Shown piece after piece: positions 1 through 6,666 of a stretch of DNA of 10,448 nucleotides. The position numbers were made by a program, and so were the translations under genes. Under the pieces are notes generated by a model. The model was not told the DNA's origin and made no database searches. It saw nothing but the letters and a program-made list of their open reading frames with translations. The DNA comes from an uncultured Desulfobacterales bacterium. GTDB lineage: Bacteria > Desulfobacterota > Desulfobacteria > Desulfobacterales > JAFDCJ01. The stretch spans positions 1 to 10,448 of the forward strand of contig CALZJV010000178.1 of NCBI GenBank assembly GCA_945787595.1, given 5' to 3'. Positions within the stretch are counted from its first letter, which is position 1, and each line of letters opens with the position of its first letter.

Positions 1-108
1 AGTGGGTCTTGCCCTGATGAAGCGAAGGTGCAGGCGGGACTTCATCTGCCGATTACATTGAGTTTTGCGACTGCAGCTCAACGAATCAGGTGCAGGGCTC
101 GACCCATT
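1..108. repeat. Branched palindromic element, cut by the left edge
   Basis: The sequence can fold into a three-way junction. An outer stem pairs 1-16 with 93-108: TGGGTC then GCCCTG on the left match CAGGGC then GACCCA on the right, with two mismatched positions at 9-10 and one G-T pair at the base. A first inner hairpin pairs GATGAAG (16-22) with CTTCATC (40-46). A second inner hairpin pairs CC+GATT (49-54) with AATC+GG (84-90, one bulged A) and TTGAG (58-62) with CTCAA (77-81). The outer stem reaches base 1, so the element probably continues outside the window. It could be an intergenic palindromic repeat or the DNA of a structured RNA; the sequence alone does not decide. A plus-strand frame is open from 1 to 132, but it has no visible start and follows the palindrome, so I do not call it a gene. 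Confidence 0.55.
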
Positions 109-138
109 AACCCGAAGGAGGCTTTATTCTGAGGTCAG

Positions 139-498
139 TTATTTTGCCTGAAGGTCCTCATTATATTTATCATTAAATCTGCCATTCAGGAAGTGACGAA
201 CCTTATACGCTTTCGGCTCAATATTGTTTCTAAGCATCACTTCAACAAGCTCCGCTTTAGAGTGCTTGCAGTAAGAGGCTATCTTGCAAGAGCGCATGGC
301 TGAGCGACGGATGTTCTCACTTCGTGAGCTGCTTAAGGCGGACTTCGCTTCGCAGCAGGCGATATACTCATCCACCAGGGCTTCAAGCTTGGCCTTCGTG
401 TCCGCGGTCTCTGTATTGTTACCCAGAGCCAGAACTGGACAGAGCATTGCGGCGAACACAATTACAAACATAACCCTTCTTGTTTTTGTTCTCATCAT
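139..498 (-). CDS. Small exported protein of unknown function
   Basis: I do not recognise a named family. The 119-residue product begins with two methionines, a basic n-region (RTKTRR) and a hydrophobic stretch at about residues 9-24, ending in ALGNN, which fits a signal peptide cut by signal peptidase I. It is not a clear lipobox, since the residue before Cys20 is Leu. The predicted mature part is about 95 residues, helical in character and basic, with cysteines at about 48, 49, 71 and 77 that could form disulfides in the periplasm. A strong ribosome binding site (AAAGGAG) sits 3 bases before the first ATG and 6 before the second, so translation may start at the second (495). It is a single gene read leftward, with the folded element 1-108 just past its stop. 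It is probably a lineage-specific periplasmic protein. Confidence 0.7.
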   Translation of the reverse strand: MMRTKTRRVMFVIVFAAMLCPVLALGNNTETADTKAKLEALVDEYIACCEAKSALSSSRSENIRRSAMRSCKIASYCKHSKAELVEVMLRNNIEPKAYKVRHFLNGRFNDKYNEDLQAK

Positions 499-941
499 GA
501 TCTCCTTTCATAAAGATGATGCTTCTTAATTGCTATGAGTTGAAACAATATCCTACGGGCTCCTCATCCACACGTTCTGGAACGCTCATTATTTAACCTG
601 ATCGAGTTTGCCGGCTTCCCTATGGCTCGGTCAGGTGTTCGGCCTGCTATGGGTTGTATTCGCACAGAACAAAATGCATGATTGGTGCCAGGATGCTCAA
701 AGCAGAAAAGCCCTATGGATACATGCCTGTAACATTCTTAAATAGTATGTAATTTTCTTTTCGACAGATTGTGAATACACCCCGGGGATACGATGATTTT
801 CATTTATATCTGTAAAGTTACTTGATATTTTCCATTGACAAGTGTAAGTGTAATCGACAGTTAGTGGCTGCACCACATAACCATCCCAATGCTTGGGTCA
901 ATTCTAACCCTGCCACTTTGGTTCTTGTCAGGAGAATGTCG
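499..941. other. Intergenic stretch between divergent genes
   Basis: This gene-free stretch carries the upstream regions of the exported protein (leftward) and the sigma-54 activator (rightward). No convincing coding frame, tRNA or strong promoter is visible. One weak sigma-70-like match is TTGTGA (769-774) and GATGAT (792-797) with a 17-base spacer. The frame of the activator stays open back to a TTG at 822, but those 40 codons lack a ribosome binding site and do not resemble the protein family. A hairpin at 597-635 is listed separately. I saw no sigma-54 -24/-12 site (TGG-N10-GC with good context). Confidence 0.5.
597..635. repeat. Ten-base-pair hairpin of unknown role
   Basis: CCTGATCGAG (597-606) pairs with CTCGGTCAGG (626-635), with nine Watson-Crick pairs and one G-T pair, around a 19-base loop that itself contains GCCGGC. 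No T-run follows on either strand, so it does not look like a standard intrinsic terminator. It could be an operator-type inverted repeat or a remnant of an intergenic palindrome. Confidence 0.4.
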
Positions 942-2501
942 ATGTCAAGGTTGAATCAAGAGATTTTGCTGACCGACGAGGATCTCAATCTGCTTTACGA
1001 GGTATCTAAATCCATCCATTCCATTCATAATATGGAAAAGATGCTCCAGAATATCCTACTCAAAATAAAGGAAGTGTTTGCCATAGAAGGTGCATCCATT
1101 GCCTTGCATGATGCCGGCAACAAGGAGTTTTATTTTATCCGAACTGTGGAAGAACAGTGCGGCATCGCGCAAATAAAAATGGATCAAATGCGATTTCCGG
1201 ATGATTATGGTGTGGCCGGCTGGGTGTTGCGTGAAAACTGCTCGGTGATAATTCCGGATGTTTCCCGCGATGAAAGATTTTCCGATACACTCAACATCCA
1301 GCATGATTTTATCACCCGGTCTATGATTTGCGTTCCTTTGAAAACACGTAAAGGGTCAATCGGGGTGCTATACACGTTAAATAAGCTGGAAGGGGGATTT
1401 ACCACGAAAGAGGTGCGATTGCTGGAAATTCTATCCGGCACCATCGCTATTTGCATTGAAAATGCAAAACTCTATGGCGAGATAAAACAGTATGCCACTT
1501 GCCTTGAAAAAGAAAATGTCAGGCTCAAATCCGAAGTACAAAACCGGTTTAACCTTCAGGGAATTATCGGGTCAAGTGCTCCCATGCGAAGAGTCTTTGA
1601 ACTGCTGAATAAGGTCATCGGGACACCGACTTCCGTATTGATACAGGGAGAAACCGGAACTGGAAAAGAACTTCTCGCCAAAGTTATTCACTACAACAGC
1701 ACCTTAAAAGACAAACCCTTCATTGCCGAAAACTGCGGTGCGCTATCTGAGAATCTTTTGGAGAGCGAGCTTTTTGGCCATGTCAAGGGTGCGTTTACCG
1801 GGGCGATAGCAGATAAAAGAGGGCTGTTTGAACTGGCCGAGGGCGGGACGGTCTTTCTTGATGAGATTGTTGATATGCCCCATGCAATGCAGACCAAACT
1901 GCTGCGGGTCCTGCAGGAAGGGCAGGTGAGACCCGTTGGCGGCAGCCATTATCGACAGGTGGATTTTAGACTCATTACTTCCTCCAATCGTGATTTGTTG
2001 GAGGAAGTAAAAAAGGGGAATTTTCGGGACGATCTTTATTATCGTGTTCAGGTTTTTCCGATTAGGTTGCCACCCTTAAGGGAAAGAAAGGAAGATATTC
2101 CTCTTTTGGCAGCGCATTTCCTTGAAAAATTTGCTAAAAAGTTAAACTTGCCGGATGCACGATTGACGCCATGGGCGCTGGATCTTTTAGCGCAATTTGA
2201 CTGGCCGGGCAATGTTAGAGAGTTGGAAAATGAAATTGAGCGGGCTTTAACTCTGGCCGGGGGCGATCGCGAGATTCAGGCGGCGTATCTTTCGGAGAAA
2301 ATTACAGGTACACTGGGACAGGATGCCATCAATCAGGTCAATGGTATGAACCTGCGTGATGCCACCGAACGAATGGAGCTGCAAATGGTCACCAAGGCCT
2401 TGCGCGATACCGATGGAAACCGTTCCAAGGCGGCACGAATATTAGGGCTGACACGCCAGGGGTTATTAAATAAAATTGCCCGATATAAAATAGAAATATA
2501 A
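942..2501 (+). CDS. GAF-domain sigma-54-dependent transcriptional activator
   Basis: This is a bacterial enhancer-binding protein that uses ATP hydrolysis to open sigma-54 promoters. From the start chosen here it has 519 residues. A GAF sensor domain lies at about 15-176 and a short charged, coiled-coil-like linker at 180-205. The AAA+ domain follows: Walker A GETGTGKE at 236-243, the sigma-54 contact loop GAFTGA at 283-288, Walker B GGTVFLDE at 301-308, and WPGNVREL at 421-428. A Fis-type helix-turn-helix closes the protein (about 492-515, NRSKAARILGLTRQGLLNK). The start is ATG 942 because AGGAG (930-934) lies 7 bases before it; the in-frame ATG at 936 is too close and the TTG at 822 has no such site. 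The N-terminal domain is a GAF domain, not a phosphoacceptor receiver, so it probably senses a small ligand or partner protein. All ATPase motifs are intact. Its target promoters are not evident in this window. Confidence 0.93.
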   Translation: MSRLNQEILLTDEDLNLLYEVSKSIHSIHNMEKMLQNILLKIKEVFAIEGASIALHDAGNKEFYFIRTVEEQCGIAQIKMDQMRFPDDYGVAGWVLRENCSVIIPDVSRDERFSDTLNIQHDFITRSMICVPLKTRKGSIGVLYTLNKLEGGFTTKEVRLLEILSGTIAICIENAKLYGEIKQYATCLEKENVRLKSEVQNRFNLQGIIGSSAPMRRVFELLNKVIGTPTSVLIQGETGTGKELLAKVIHYNSTLKDKPFIAENCGALSENLLESELFGHVKGAFTGAIADKRGLFELAEGGTVFLDEIVDMPHAMQTKLLRVLQEGQVRPVGGSHYRQVDFRLITSSNRDLLEEVKKGNFRDDLYYRVQVFPIRLPPLRERKEDIPLLAAHFLEKFAKKLNLPDARLTPWALDLLAQFDWPGNVRELENEIERALTLAGGDREIQAAYLSEKITGTLGQDAINQVNGMNLRDATERMELQMVTKALRDTDGNRSKAARILGLTRQGLLNKIARYKIEI

Positions 2502-2517
2502 TCTTCAATAAGTTTAA

Positions 2518-2536
2518 TGAAAATCATCAATTTTCA
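2518..2536 (+). terminator. Possible weak terminator hairpin after the activator gene
   Basis: TGAAAAT (2518-2524) and ATTTTCA (2530-2536) form a perfect 7-bp stem with a 5-base loop, starting 16 bases after the stop codon. The stem is AT-rich and no T-run follows, so a terminator role is uncertain. A second hairpin, GAGCCA (2545-2550) with TGGCTC (2560-2565), lies just downstream. Confidence 0.3.
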
Positions 2537-2793
2537 CCGCGCCAGAGCCATACTGAAGGTGGCTCGCTCCGATCTTGCTGAAAGCGGGAATTAAAAAACG
2601 TCTGAAAACTGCTCTAGTCGATTCTCTAATCCGAATTTAAACGCCTCTGCCTGCGCTCAACCCATAGGTTTTTGGCAACCTCCACTTTTAATATTCACTC
2701 CACCTTTTTTATCACTCACCTAAACTTTTATTATTTTTGTCCGATATCACAATGGGTCCTTCGAATTTCAATTCCTCTTATAAATGGTGCCAA

Positions 2794-3840
2794 ATGATAA
2801 TAGAATGTTCGAATTGCGAGAAAAAGTTCAAAATCCAGGAAGATCGACTACCTCAAGGTAAAATTGTTGCCTTTCCCTGCAAAAACTGTGGTGATAAATT
2901 CCGGCTCGATCTGCGAACCGGACAGAGAATCAATGAAAAAGACAACGGATCTGAGCCAAGTGATACAGATTTGGCTGCAACTCATCAACCGGAGAATGAA
3001 ACCGATGATAACGGTCTAAAAGATAAAATATTAAAAAGTGTCAAAGAACTGCCTCCGATGCCCCAGGTTGTGGTCAAAACCCAGGAATTGATTGCAGATT
3101 CGGATGCAGATGCAAAAAAAATTGCCGAGGTTATTGAAACTGATCAAGGTATTGCCACCAAGGTGCTCAAAGTTGCGAATTCTGCTTATTACGGTATGAG
3201 TGGCAAGATTTCCTCGATATCGCATGCATCGGTGGTGCTGGGCAACAAAATTTTAGGGGAAGTTGTGATGCTGGCGGGAGCCGAAGGAATAATGGACGGG
3301 AACCTCCCGGGTTACGGATATGATTCAAAAGATTTATGGAAACACTCACTTGCCGTAGCATTTGGATCGAAAATTATCTCAAATTCAAAAAATCCCGATC
3401 TGGTTAAAGAAGCCCATTTGGCCGGTTTAATCCATGATGTCGGCAAAATAATCCTAGATAGCTACATCGTCGAGAAAAAGGAAGAAATTGAATCCTTTAT
3501 GGAAAAAGAAGAAAAAACGTTTCTCGATGCAGAAAGCCAATATTTCGGATTCAACCATGCCGAAATTGCATCTGAAGTCTGTAAAAAATGGAACTTTCCC
3601 GAATCGTTAATTTCCCCAATCAAGCACCACCACCAACCTGGAAACTCGGATGGCAGCGAGCTATCCTATATTCTTCATATGGCGGATTACATCGCCATAT
3701 TGAGTGGCATTGGATATGATAGTGATGATGTCCTTTATGACCTTGAAGATGGGACCATGGACTTTTTTGGCTTTACTAATGAAAACGTCAGCGAACTCGT
3801 TCTAAAAGTTACCGAATCCGTAAACAAAATTGCGATTTAA
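2794..3840 (+). CDS. Zinc-finger (MJ0042-type) HDOD-domain signalling protein
   Basis: From ATG 2794 the protein has 348 residues. It opens with a small zinc-ribbon of the MJ0042 type (ECSNC and FPCKNC; cysteines at 5, 8, 29 and 32), followed by an acidic polar linker to about residue 72. An HDOD domain then spans about 75-280, with ELPPMPQ at its entry, LIHDVGK carrying the His-Asp pair (about 214-215), NHAEIA near 255 and a triple His near 278-280. HDOD proteins act in signalling and stress or motility regulation, and most have no proven enzyme activity; here the HD pair is retained. The frame stays open upstream to ATG 2752 and TTG 2737, but the zinc-ribbon normally sits at the very N-terminus. 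None of the three starts has a clear Shine-Dalgarno sequence, so the start is uncertain. The gene stands alone and converges on the lipoprotein gene, 10 bases away. Confidence 0.88.
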   Translation: MIIECSNCEKKFKIQEDRLPQGKIVAFPCKNCGDKFRLDLRTGQRINEKDNGSEPSDTDLAATHQPENETDDNGLKDKILKSVKELPPMPQVVVKTQELIADSDADAKKIAEVIETDQGIATKVLKVANSAYYGMSGKISSISHASVVLGNKILGEVVMLAGAEGIMDGNLPGYGYDSKDLWKHSLAVAFGSKIISNSKNPDLVKEAHLAGLIHDVGKIILDSYIVEKKEEIESFMEKEEKTFLDAESQYFGFNHAEIASEVCKKWNFPESLISPIKHHHQPGNSDGSELSYILHMADYIAILSGIGYDSDDVLYDLEDGTMDFFGFTNENVSELVLKVTESVNKIAI

Positions 3841-3850
3841 AAATATGAAT

Positions 3851-4585
3851 TCAAAAAGCGGTTTTCCCCGACTTTGTCCTCTGTTGTTCTCTCTTTTTCT
3901 CCTCGTTTTTTTCTATTTCGATCAGTTGTTTTAAATTCTGAACGAAGTAGATGACAATTTGATATTTGTGATGGCCGAACTGGTCGGGCACCAGCGACAC
4001 AAGCAATAAATCCATGTTTTTTCGCCAAACCATGGATTTACCATTTTCCTCCTTCCAGTCGATGACTTGCGGCGGGCCGTATTTTGTTTTCAGCGTTTGA
4101 ACGATGTCGGTTTCATCTAATTGGAAATTGATTTTAAACAGCAGCGGTGTTTTTGTATATTCTGAGAAAACAAGCTCCACATAATCAAAAGGCGCATTTT
4201 TCCTGTGTGAATAGCGATACATGAGCTTAACCGTGTTATGCTCGACTCTTTCTCCGGGTGGAAAATTTATTTCTCGATTCAGTTCATCGATTTTGGGAAG
4301 ATATTTTTGGATAAACCCGGCATAGTTTGTTTTTAAATCCAGGATGCTGCGCCGCTCGATGGCATCGCGACCGAGTTTCTTGCCAAGATCTTCTCTGATG
4401 TGTTCGGTTAATTTTGTATTCGTTCCGAGGTCAAAAAACGTGAAACTATCGGATTTGACAGTCGCCGGTACTGTTTCGGCTGATTCACGATTATCGCTGC
4501 AGGAAATTAGAATTGAAATAGATAAGAGGCTCAAGAGTGCATAGATGAAGCTGATCTTATTTTGCAATTTGGTCTGCGATTGCAT
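3851..4585 (-). CDS. Putative lipoprotein of unknown function
   Basis: The 244-residue product has a lipoprotein signal peptide: a Lys-containing n-region, a hydrophobic core at about 12-27 and the lipobox LISC with Cys29 as the lipid-modified residue. The following Ser-Asp (CSDN) suggests possible inner-membrane retention by the E. coli '+2' rule, though that rule may not hold in this lineage. The body is hydrophilic, with no catalytic motif I can name. A segment around KYGPPQVIDW resembles the KYG-P pattern seen in several small periplasmic domains of unknown function. The last 20 or so residues are very rich in Lys, Arg, Glu and Gln and probably unstructured. A good ribosome binding site (GAGG, 7 bases before ATG 4585) supports the start. 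The gene converges with the HDOD gene with a 10-base gap and no visible terminator between them. The role is unknown. Confidence 0.8.
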   Translation of the reverse strand: MQSQTKLQNKISFIYALLSLLSISILISCSDNRESAETVPATVKSDSFTFFDLGTNTKLTEHIREDLGKKLGRDAIERRSILDLKTNYAGFIQKYLPKIDELNREINFPPGERVEHNTVKLMYRYSHRKNAPFDYVELVFSEYTKTPLLFKINFQLDETDIVQTLKTKYGPPQVIDWKEENGKSMVWRKNMDLLLVSLVPDQFGHHKYQIVIYFVQNLKQLIEIEKNEEKKREQQRTKSGKTAF

Positions 4586-4689
4586 ATGAATACCTCAAAA
4601 TATTCCTTTTTTAGTGCCTTCGTGCTCCGATTCATAATTACGGTAACATATTAGCTGTAATATTTTTTCCCACAAGGGCACTGAGTGTT

Positions 4690-4848
4690 GAATGGATTCG
4701 ATTTTTACTTTCTTTTTTGGACAGGATTTACAGGATTAATGTGATTTTTTTCGCCTGCGGCGAGATACCCATTAGGCCGAAGGCCCTACTATCCAAGTGA
4801 TCCTGTAAATCTTGTCTGATATTTTTTTAATTAGATTAGAATCCATTC
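4690..4848. repeat. Nested inverted-repeat element (MITE-like)
   Basis: The outermost arms are a perfect 10-bp inverted repeat: GAATGGATTC (4690-4699) and GAATCCATTC (4839-4848). Inside them a second, 18-bp imperfect pair (4719-4736 with 4800-4817) is built on GATTTACAGGA and its complement, with 16 of 18 positions matching and the other two G-T pairs. T-rich tracts flank both inner arms. The core holds two tight hairpins: TCGCC-TGC-GGCGA (4751-4763) and GGCC-GAA-GGCC (4775-4785). There is no reading frame worth calling. The layout is that of a small non-autonomous palindromic element between the NUDIX and lipoprotein genes, and as RNA it would form a long hairpin that could affect read-through. 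Confidence 0.65.
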
Positions 4849-4870
4849 CTCAGATTTTACGTTACTGTAT

Positions 4871-5437
4871 TTATGAATCTATGTACTTAGTGGCCGGACT
4901 TTTACTTTTTTTAGAAATATTCCCCATGTAAAACGGGAACTGCCCGGCTTTGCGGTCTTTGAAAAATTGAACCAGGGTTTCCTGCATCACCCGAAACGCT
5001 ATTTCATCCCATGGTATCTCGACTTCCGAAAACAGTCGAACCTCCAGGCTTTCGCTTCCCGGTCTGAAGTGGTGGTCCATCAGACGAGCACGAAACATCA
5101 AATAGATCTGGTTTACATAGCAAATATTGTATAACGCATATGGAGCCAATATTTCAACCCTGGCCCGGGCTTCTTCAAAAGTCTCGCGCCGGGCACCGGC
5201 CGAGACGGTCTCGCCGTTTTCCAGGTAACCCGCCGGCAAGGTCCATTTACCGTAGCAAGGTTCGATAGCGCGCCGGCAGAACAGGATTTTATCTTCAATT
5301 TCGGGGATGCATCCGACCACCATCCTGGGATTCTGATAGTGGATTGCGCCGCAGGATTCACAAAAATATCTGCAACGATCGTCGTCCGGCGGCGTGCAAT
5401 AGGTTAATTGTTGGCCGCAGTTGCTGCAGAAGTTCAC
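4871..5437 (-). CDS. Zinc-ribbon NUDIX hydrolase
   Basis: NUDIX enzymes split nucleoside diphosphates linked to another group. This 188-residue protein begins with a zinc-ribbon (cysteines 4, 7, 26, 29; FCSNC and FCESC) of the Nudix_N_2 type, followed by HYQNP and VVGCIP and then the NUDIX fold. The NUDIX box runs from G70 of LPAGYLENGE (G-x5-E with E76) to RETFEEA (84-90), keeping the metal-binding Glu residues 85, 88 and 89; the usual Gly near its end is replaced by Arg91, as I recall for this zinc-ribbon group. Relatives are called ADP-ribose pyrophosphatases, and the related plant NUDX23 hydrolyses FAD, so a dinucleotide such as FAD or ADP-ribose is a reasonable substrate guess. The start is GTG 5437, preceded by a modest AGGGA site; it places the first Cys at residue 4. 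It is cytoplasmic. The gene lies 126 bases downstream of the ChaN-like gene in the same direction. Confidence 0.9.
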   Translation of the reverse strand: MNFCSNCGQQLTYCTPPDDDRCRYFCESCGAIHYQNPRMVVGCIPEIEDKILFCRRAIEPCYGKWTLPAGYLENGETVSAGARRETFEEARARVEILAPYALYNICYVNQIYLMFRARLMDHHFRPGSESLEVRLFSEVEIPWDEIAFRVMQETLVQFFKDRKAGQFPFYMGNISKKSKSPATKYIDS

Positions 5438-5510
5438 TATAGGTCCCTGTTTTATTTATAGAAGTTTGTCCACGCAACAGATATATAAAATACAATCTGG
5501 ATAAACCGGG

Positions 5511-5540
5511 AAATGCCTAAATTGCACTAAAATGCCTAAA
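5511..5540. repeat. Short direct repeat AAATGCCTAAA, two copies
   Basis: Two exact copies of an 11-base word (5511-5521 and 5530-5540) lie 19 bases apart in the gap between the NUDIX and ChaN-like genes, just past the ChaN-like stop on the minus strand. Similar TGCCTAAA words occur, as I recall, in tandem intergenic repeats of Desulfobacterales, so this may be a degenerate member of such a family. Confidence 0.5.
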
Positions 5541-5563
5541 ATTCTGGTGTCGCTTCGCTCCGA

Positions 5564-6415
5564 CTAAAAGTCCAGCATAATATAGTCTGCATCTTTAATG
5601 CTGACCATTTGCGTATCAATAATTCCTTCAATTTTTGGCAGAATCACTGCGTGAGGTATTTCCGAGCGGAAGCGGATCTGTCTTGGGACGGCACCTTTAC
5701 GAACGTGCCCGGCGCCGGCAAGCAGTATGACTATGGTATTCGGATTTTTTTTCAGATATTCCAGGGTATGGATAGCCATGGCGCTGTCCCAGACAAGCTG
5801 GGCTTCACAAAAATAGGTGAAGTTAAGCTCGCCATGACCATGACCTCCAAAAGCTTTTTTAATGTAATCCATATATTCTTTATCGACCCTGCAGCTCACG
5901 TCTGCCAGCTTTCCTTTCTGTTCTTCGGAAAGCGAGTTGAATCCCTGGCGCGACACCTGACGGGTAATGTCCCTGGGGACATTCAGTCCAATCATTGGTA
6001 TTCTTTCTTTTTTGGCATATTCAAAGATCATCTGGTAAGCCGACCAGGGATAGGTCCAGTTATCGTAATAGATTTCCTGGAATTCCGCTTCGCCGATGTT
6101 GCCGGCAACCCACCGGTCAAGAGCCTGCTGGCTGTCCTTTCTGAACATTTCAATTCCGATGGCCACCTGGACACCGGCCTCGTTGAGCGATTGAATAACA
6201 TTCAGCTGGGCGAAGTGATGATTTTGATTGGTGTGATGCTCGCCAACCAGAATGATCCGATTTTTTTTGAGATCGGAAATTGCATCGGCCAATAGTATTT
6301 CTTTATTATTCTGCAGAACATACAGGCGGTGGTCTAAATGGGCCTGTATCCCAGCTTGCATTCCAACGATTATCACCACAGATATTATGATTAGAAAAAT
6401 TCGTTTCGTCTTCAT
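5564..6415 (-). CDS. ChaN/Tiki-family exported protein (haem-binding uptake-like)
   Basis: The 283-residue product has a signal peptide (basic MKTKR, hydrophobic 6-20, cleavage near GIQA-H at 25) and a domain of the ChaN type (PF04187). Visible marks are VGEHH at 57-61 (a GxxH motif), GIEMF at 87-91, DNW..Y.W at 118-124, GLN.PR.I at 143-150, FCEAQLVWD at 202-210 and GAGHV at 234-238 (the second GxxH). Paired GxxH motifs and a conserved Glu are the signature of the wider Tiki/TraB/EreA/ChaN superfamily. Campylobacter ChaN is a haem-binding outer-membrane lipoprotein; this protein has no lipobox, so it is probably periplasmic. A good site (GGAGG, 4-5 bases before ATG 6415) fixes the start. It lies downstream of the M1 peptidase gene, separated by about 250 bases of palindromic repeats. 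Haem binding is inferred from the family, and a peptidase or esterase role is also conceivable. Confidence 0.88.
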   Translation of the reverse strand: MKTKRIFLIIISVVIIVGMQAGIQAHLDHRLYVLQNNKEILLADAISDLKKNRIILVGEHHTNQNHHFAQLNVIQSLNEAGVQVAIGIEMFRKDSQQALDRWVAGNIGEAEFQEIYYDNWTYPWSAYQMIFEYAKKERIPMIGLNVPRDITRQVSRQGFNSLSEEQKGKLADVSCRVDKEYMDYIKKAFGGHGHGELNFTYFCEAQLVWDSAMAIHTLEYLKKNPNTIVILLAGAGHVRKGAVPRQIRFRSEIPHAVILPKIEGIIDTQMVSIKDADYIMLDF

Positions 6416-6448
6416 ATTGCCTCCAAAAAGCGCTTAATTTCTGACTAT

Positions 6449-6471
6449 CATGCCGGACTTGATTCGGCATG
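6449..6471. repeat. REP-like palindrome, copy 1
   Basis: CATGCCG (6449-6455) pairs with CGGCATG (6465-6471), and one G-T and one A-T pair extend the stem to 9 bp around the 5-base loop CTTGA. The core CCGGACTTGATTCGG belongs to a very widespread class of proteobacterial intergenic palindromes built on CCGGACTTGATCCGG. It lies about 35 bases upstream of the ChaN-like start. Confidence 0.7.
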
Positions 6472-6494
6472 CAGCAACATATCACTTTGAAAAA

Positions 6495-6545
6495 GGAATG
6501 GATTCCGGGTCCGTCATCCCGGACCTGACCCGGGAGCGGAATGAC
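6495..6545. repeat. REP-like palindrome, copy 2
   Basis: TCCCGG (6517-6522) pairs with CCGGGA (6530-6535) around a 7-base loop. Left of it GGATTCCGGGTCCG and right of it GCGGAATGAC give further partial complementarity (GTCCG 6509-6513 with CGGAC 6520-6524 is an alternative pairing). The make-up (ATTCC, CCGGACCTGACCCGGG, GGAATGAC) is that of the same repeat class as copy 1. Confidence 0.65.
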
Positions 6546-6589
6546 CAAAATACCAAAATACGCGGTTTTGAAAATTGTGACACGGTTTG

Positions 6590-6607
6590 TTTGTCGGGAA
6601 TGACAAA
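6590..6607. repeat. Small palindrome, third member of the intergenic repeat cluster
   Basis: TTTGTC (6590-6595) and GACAAA (6602-6607) form a 6-bp stem around GGGAAT. The GTCGGGAATGAC core looks like a truncated end of the repeat class seen at 6495-6545. The gap between the M1 and ChaN-like genes (6416-6666) otherwise holds no gene; a frame that crosses it reads through the repeats and has no ribosome binding site. Confidence 0.45.
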
Positions 6608-6666
6608 AGGCCATCCTAGCATTTAAATTTTATGGTATTTTATTCCATCTTCCCCATTCCACCTTC

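Noticed and set aside
76..118. Possible integron attC site (GCTCAAC at 76-82 fits RYYYAAC)
   Set aside because: No matching GTTRRRY site lies downstream on the same strand, and no integrase or cassette genes are present.
1..132. Plus-strand frame open from the left edge to TGA at 130-132
   Set aside because: It has no visible start and no recognisable protein, and it coincides with the palindromic element, whose base pairing explains the sequence better.
683..700. Possible sigma-54 -24/-12 promoter (TGGTGCCAGGATGCT)
   Set aside because: The TGG-to-GC spacing is 9 rather than 10 bases and the flanking consensus is poor.
794..826. Ten-codon leader frame starting at ATG 794 upstream of the activator
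   Set aside because: It is too short, with only a poor GGGGA-like site and no regulatory residue pattern or attenuator structure.
5609..6295. Plus-strand frame of 228 codons inside the ChaN-like gene
   Set aside because: It is antisense to a gene with clear family motifs; its length reflects codon composition only.
6306..6614. Minus-strand frame of 102 codons through the M1/ChaN gap
   Set aside because: It reads through the REP-like palindromes and the ChaN signal-peptide region in another frame and has no ribosome binding site.
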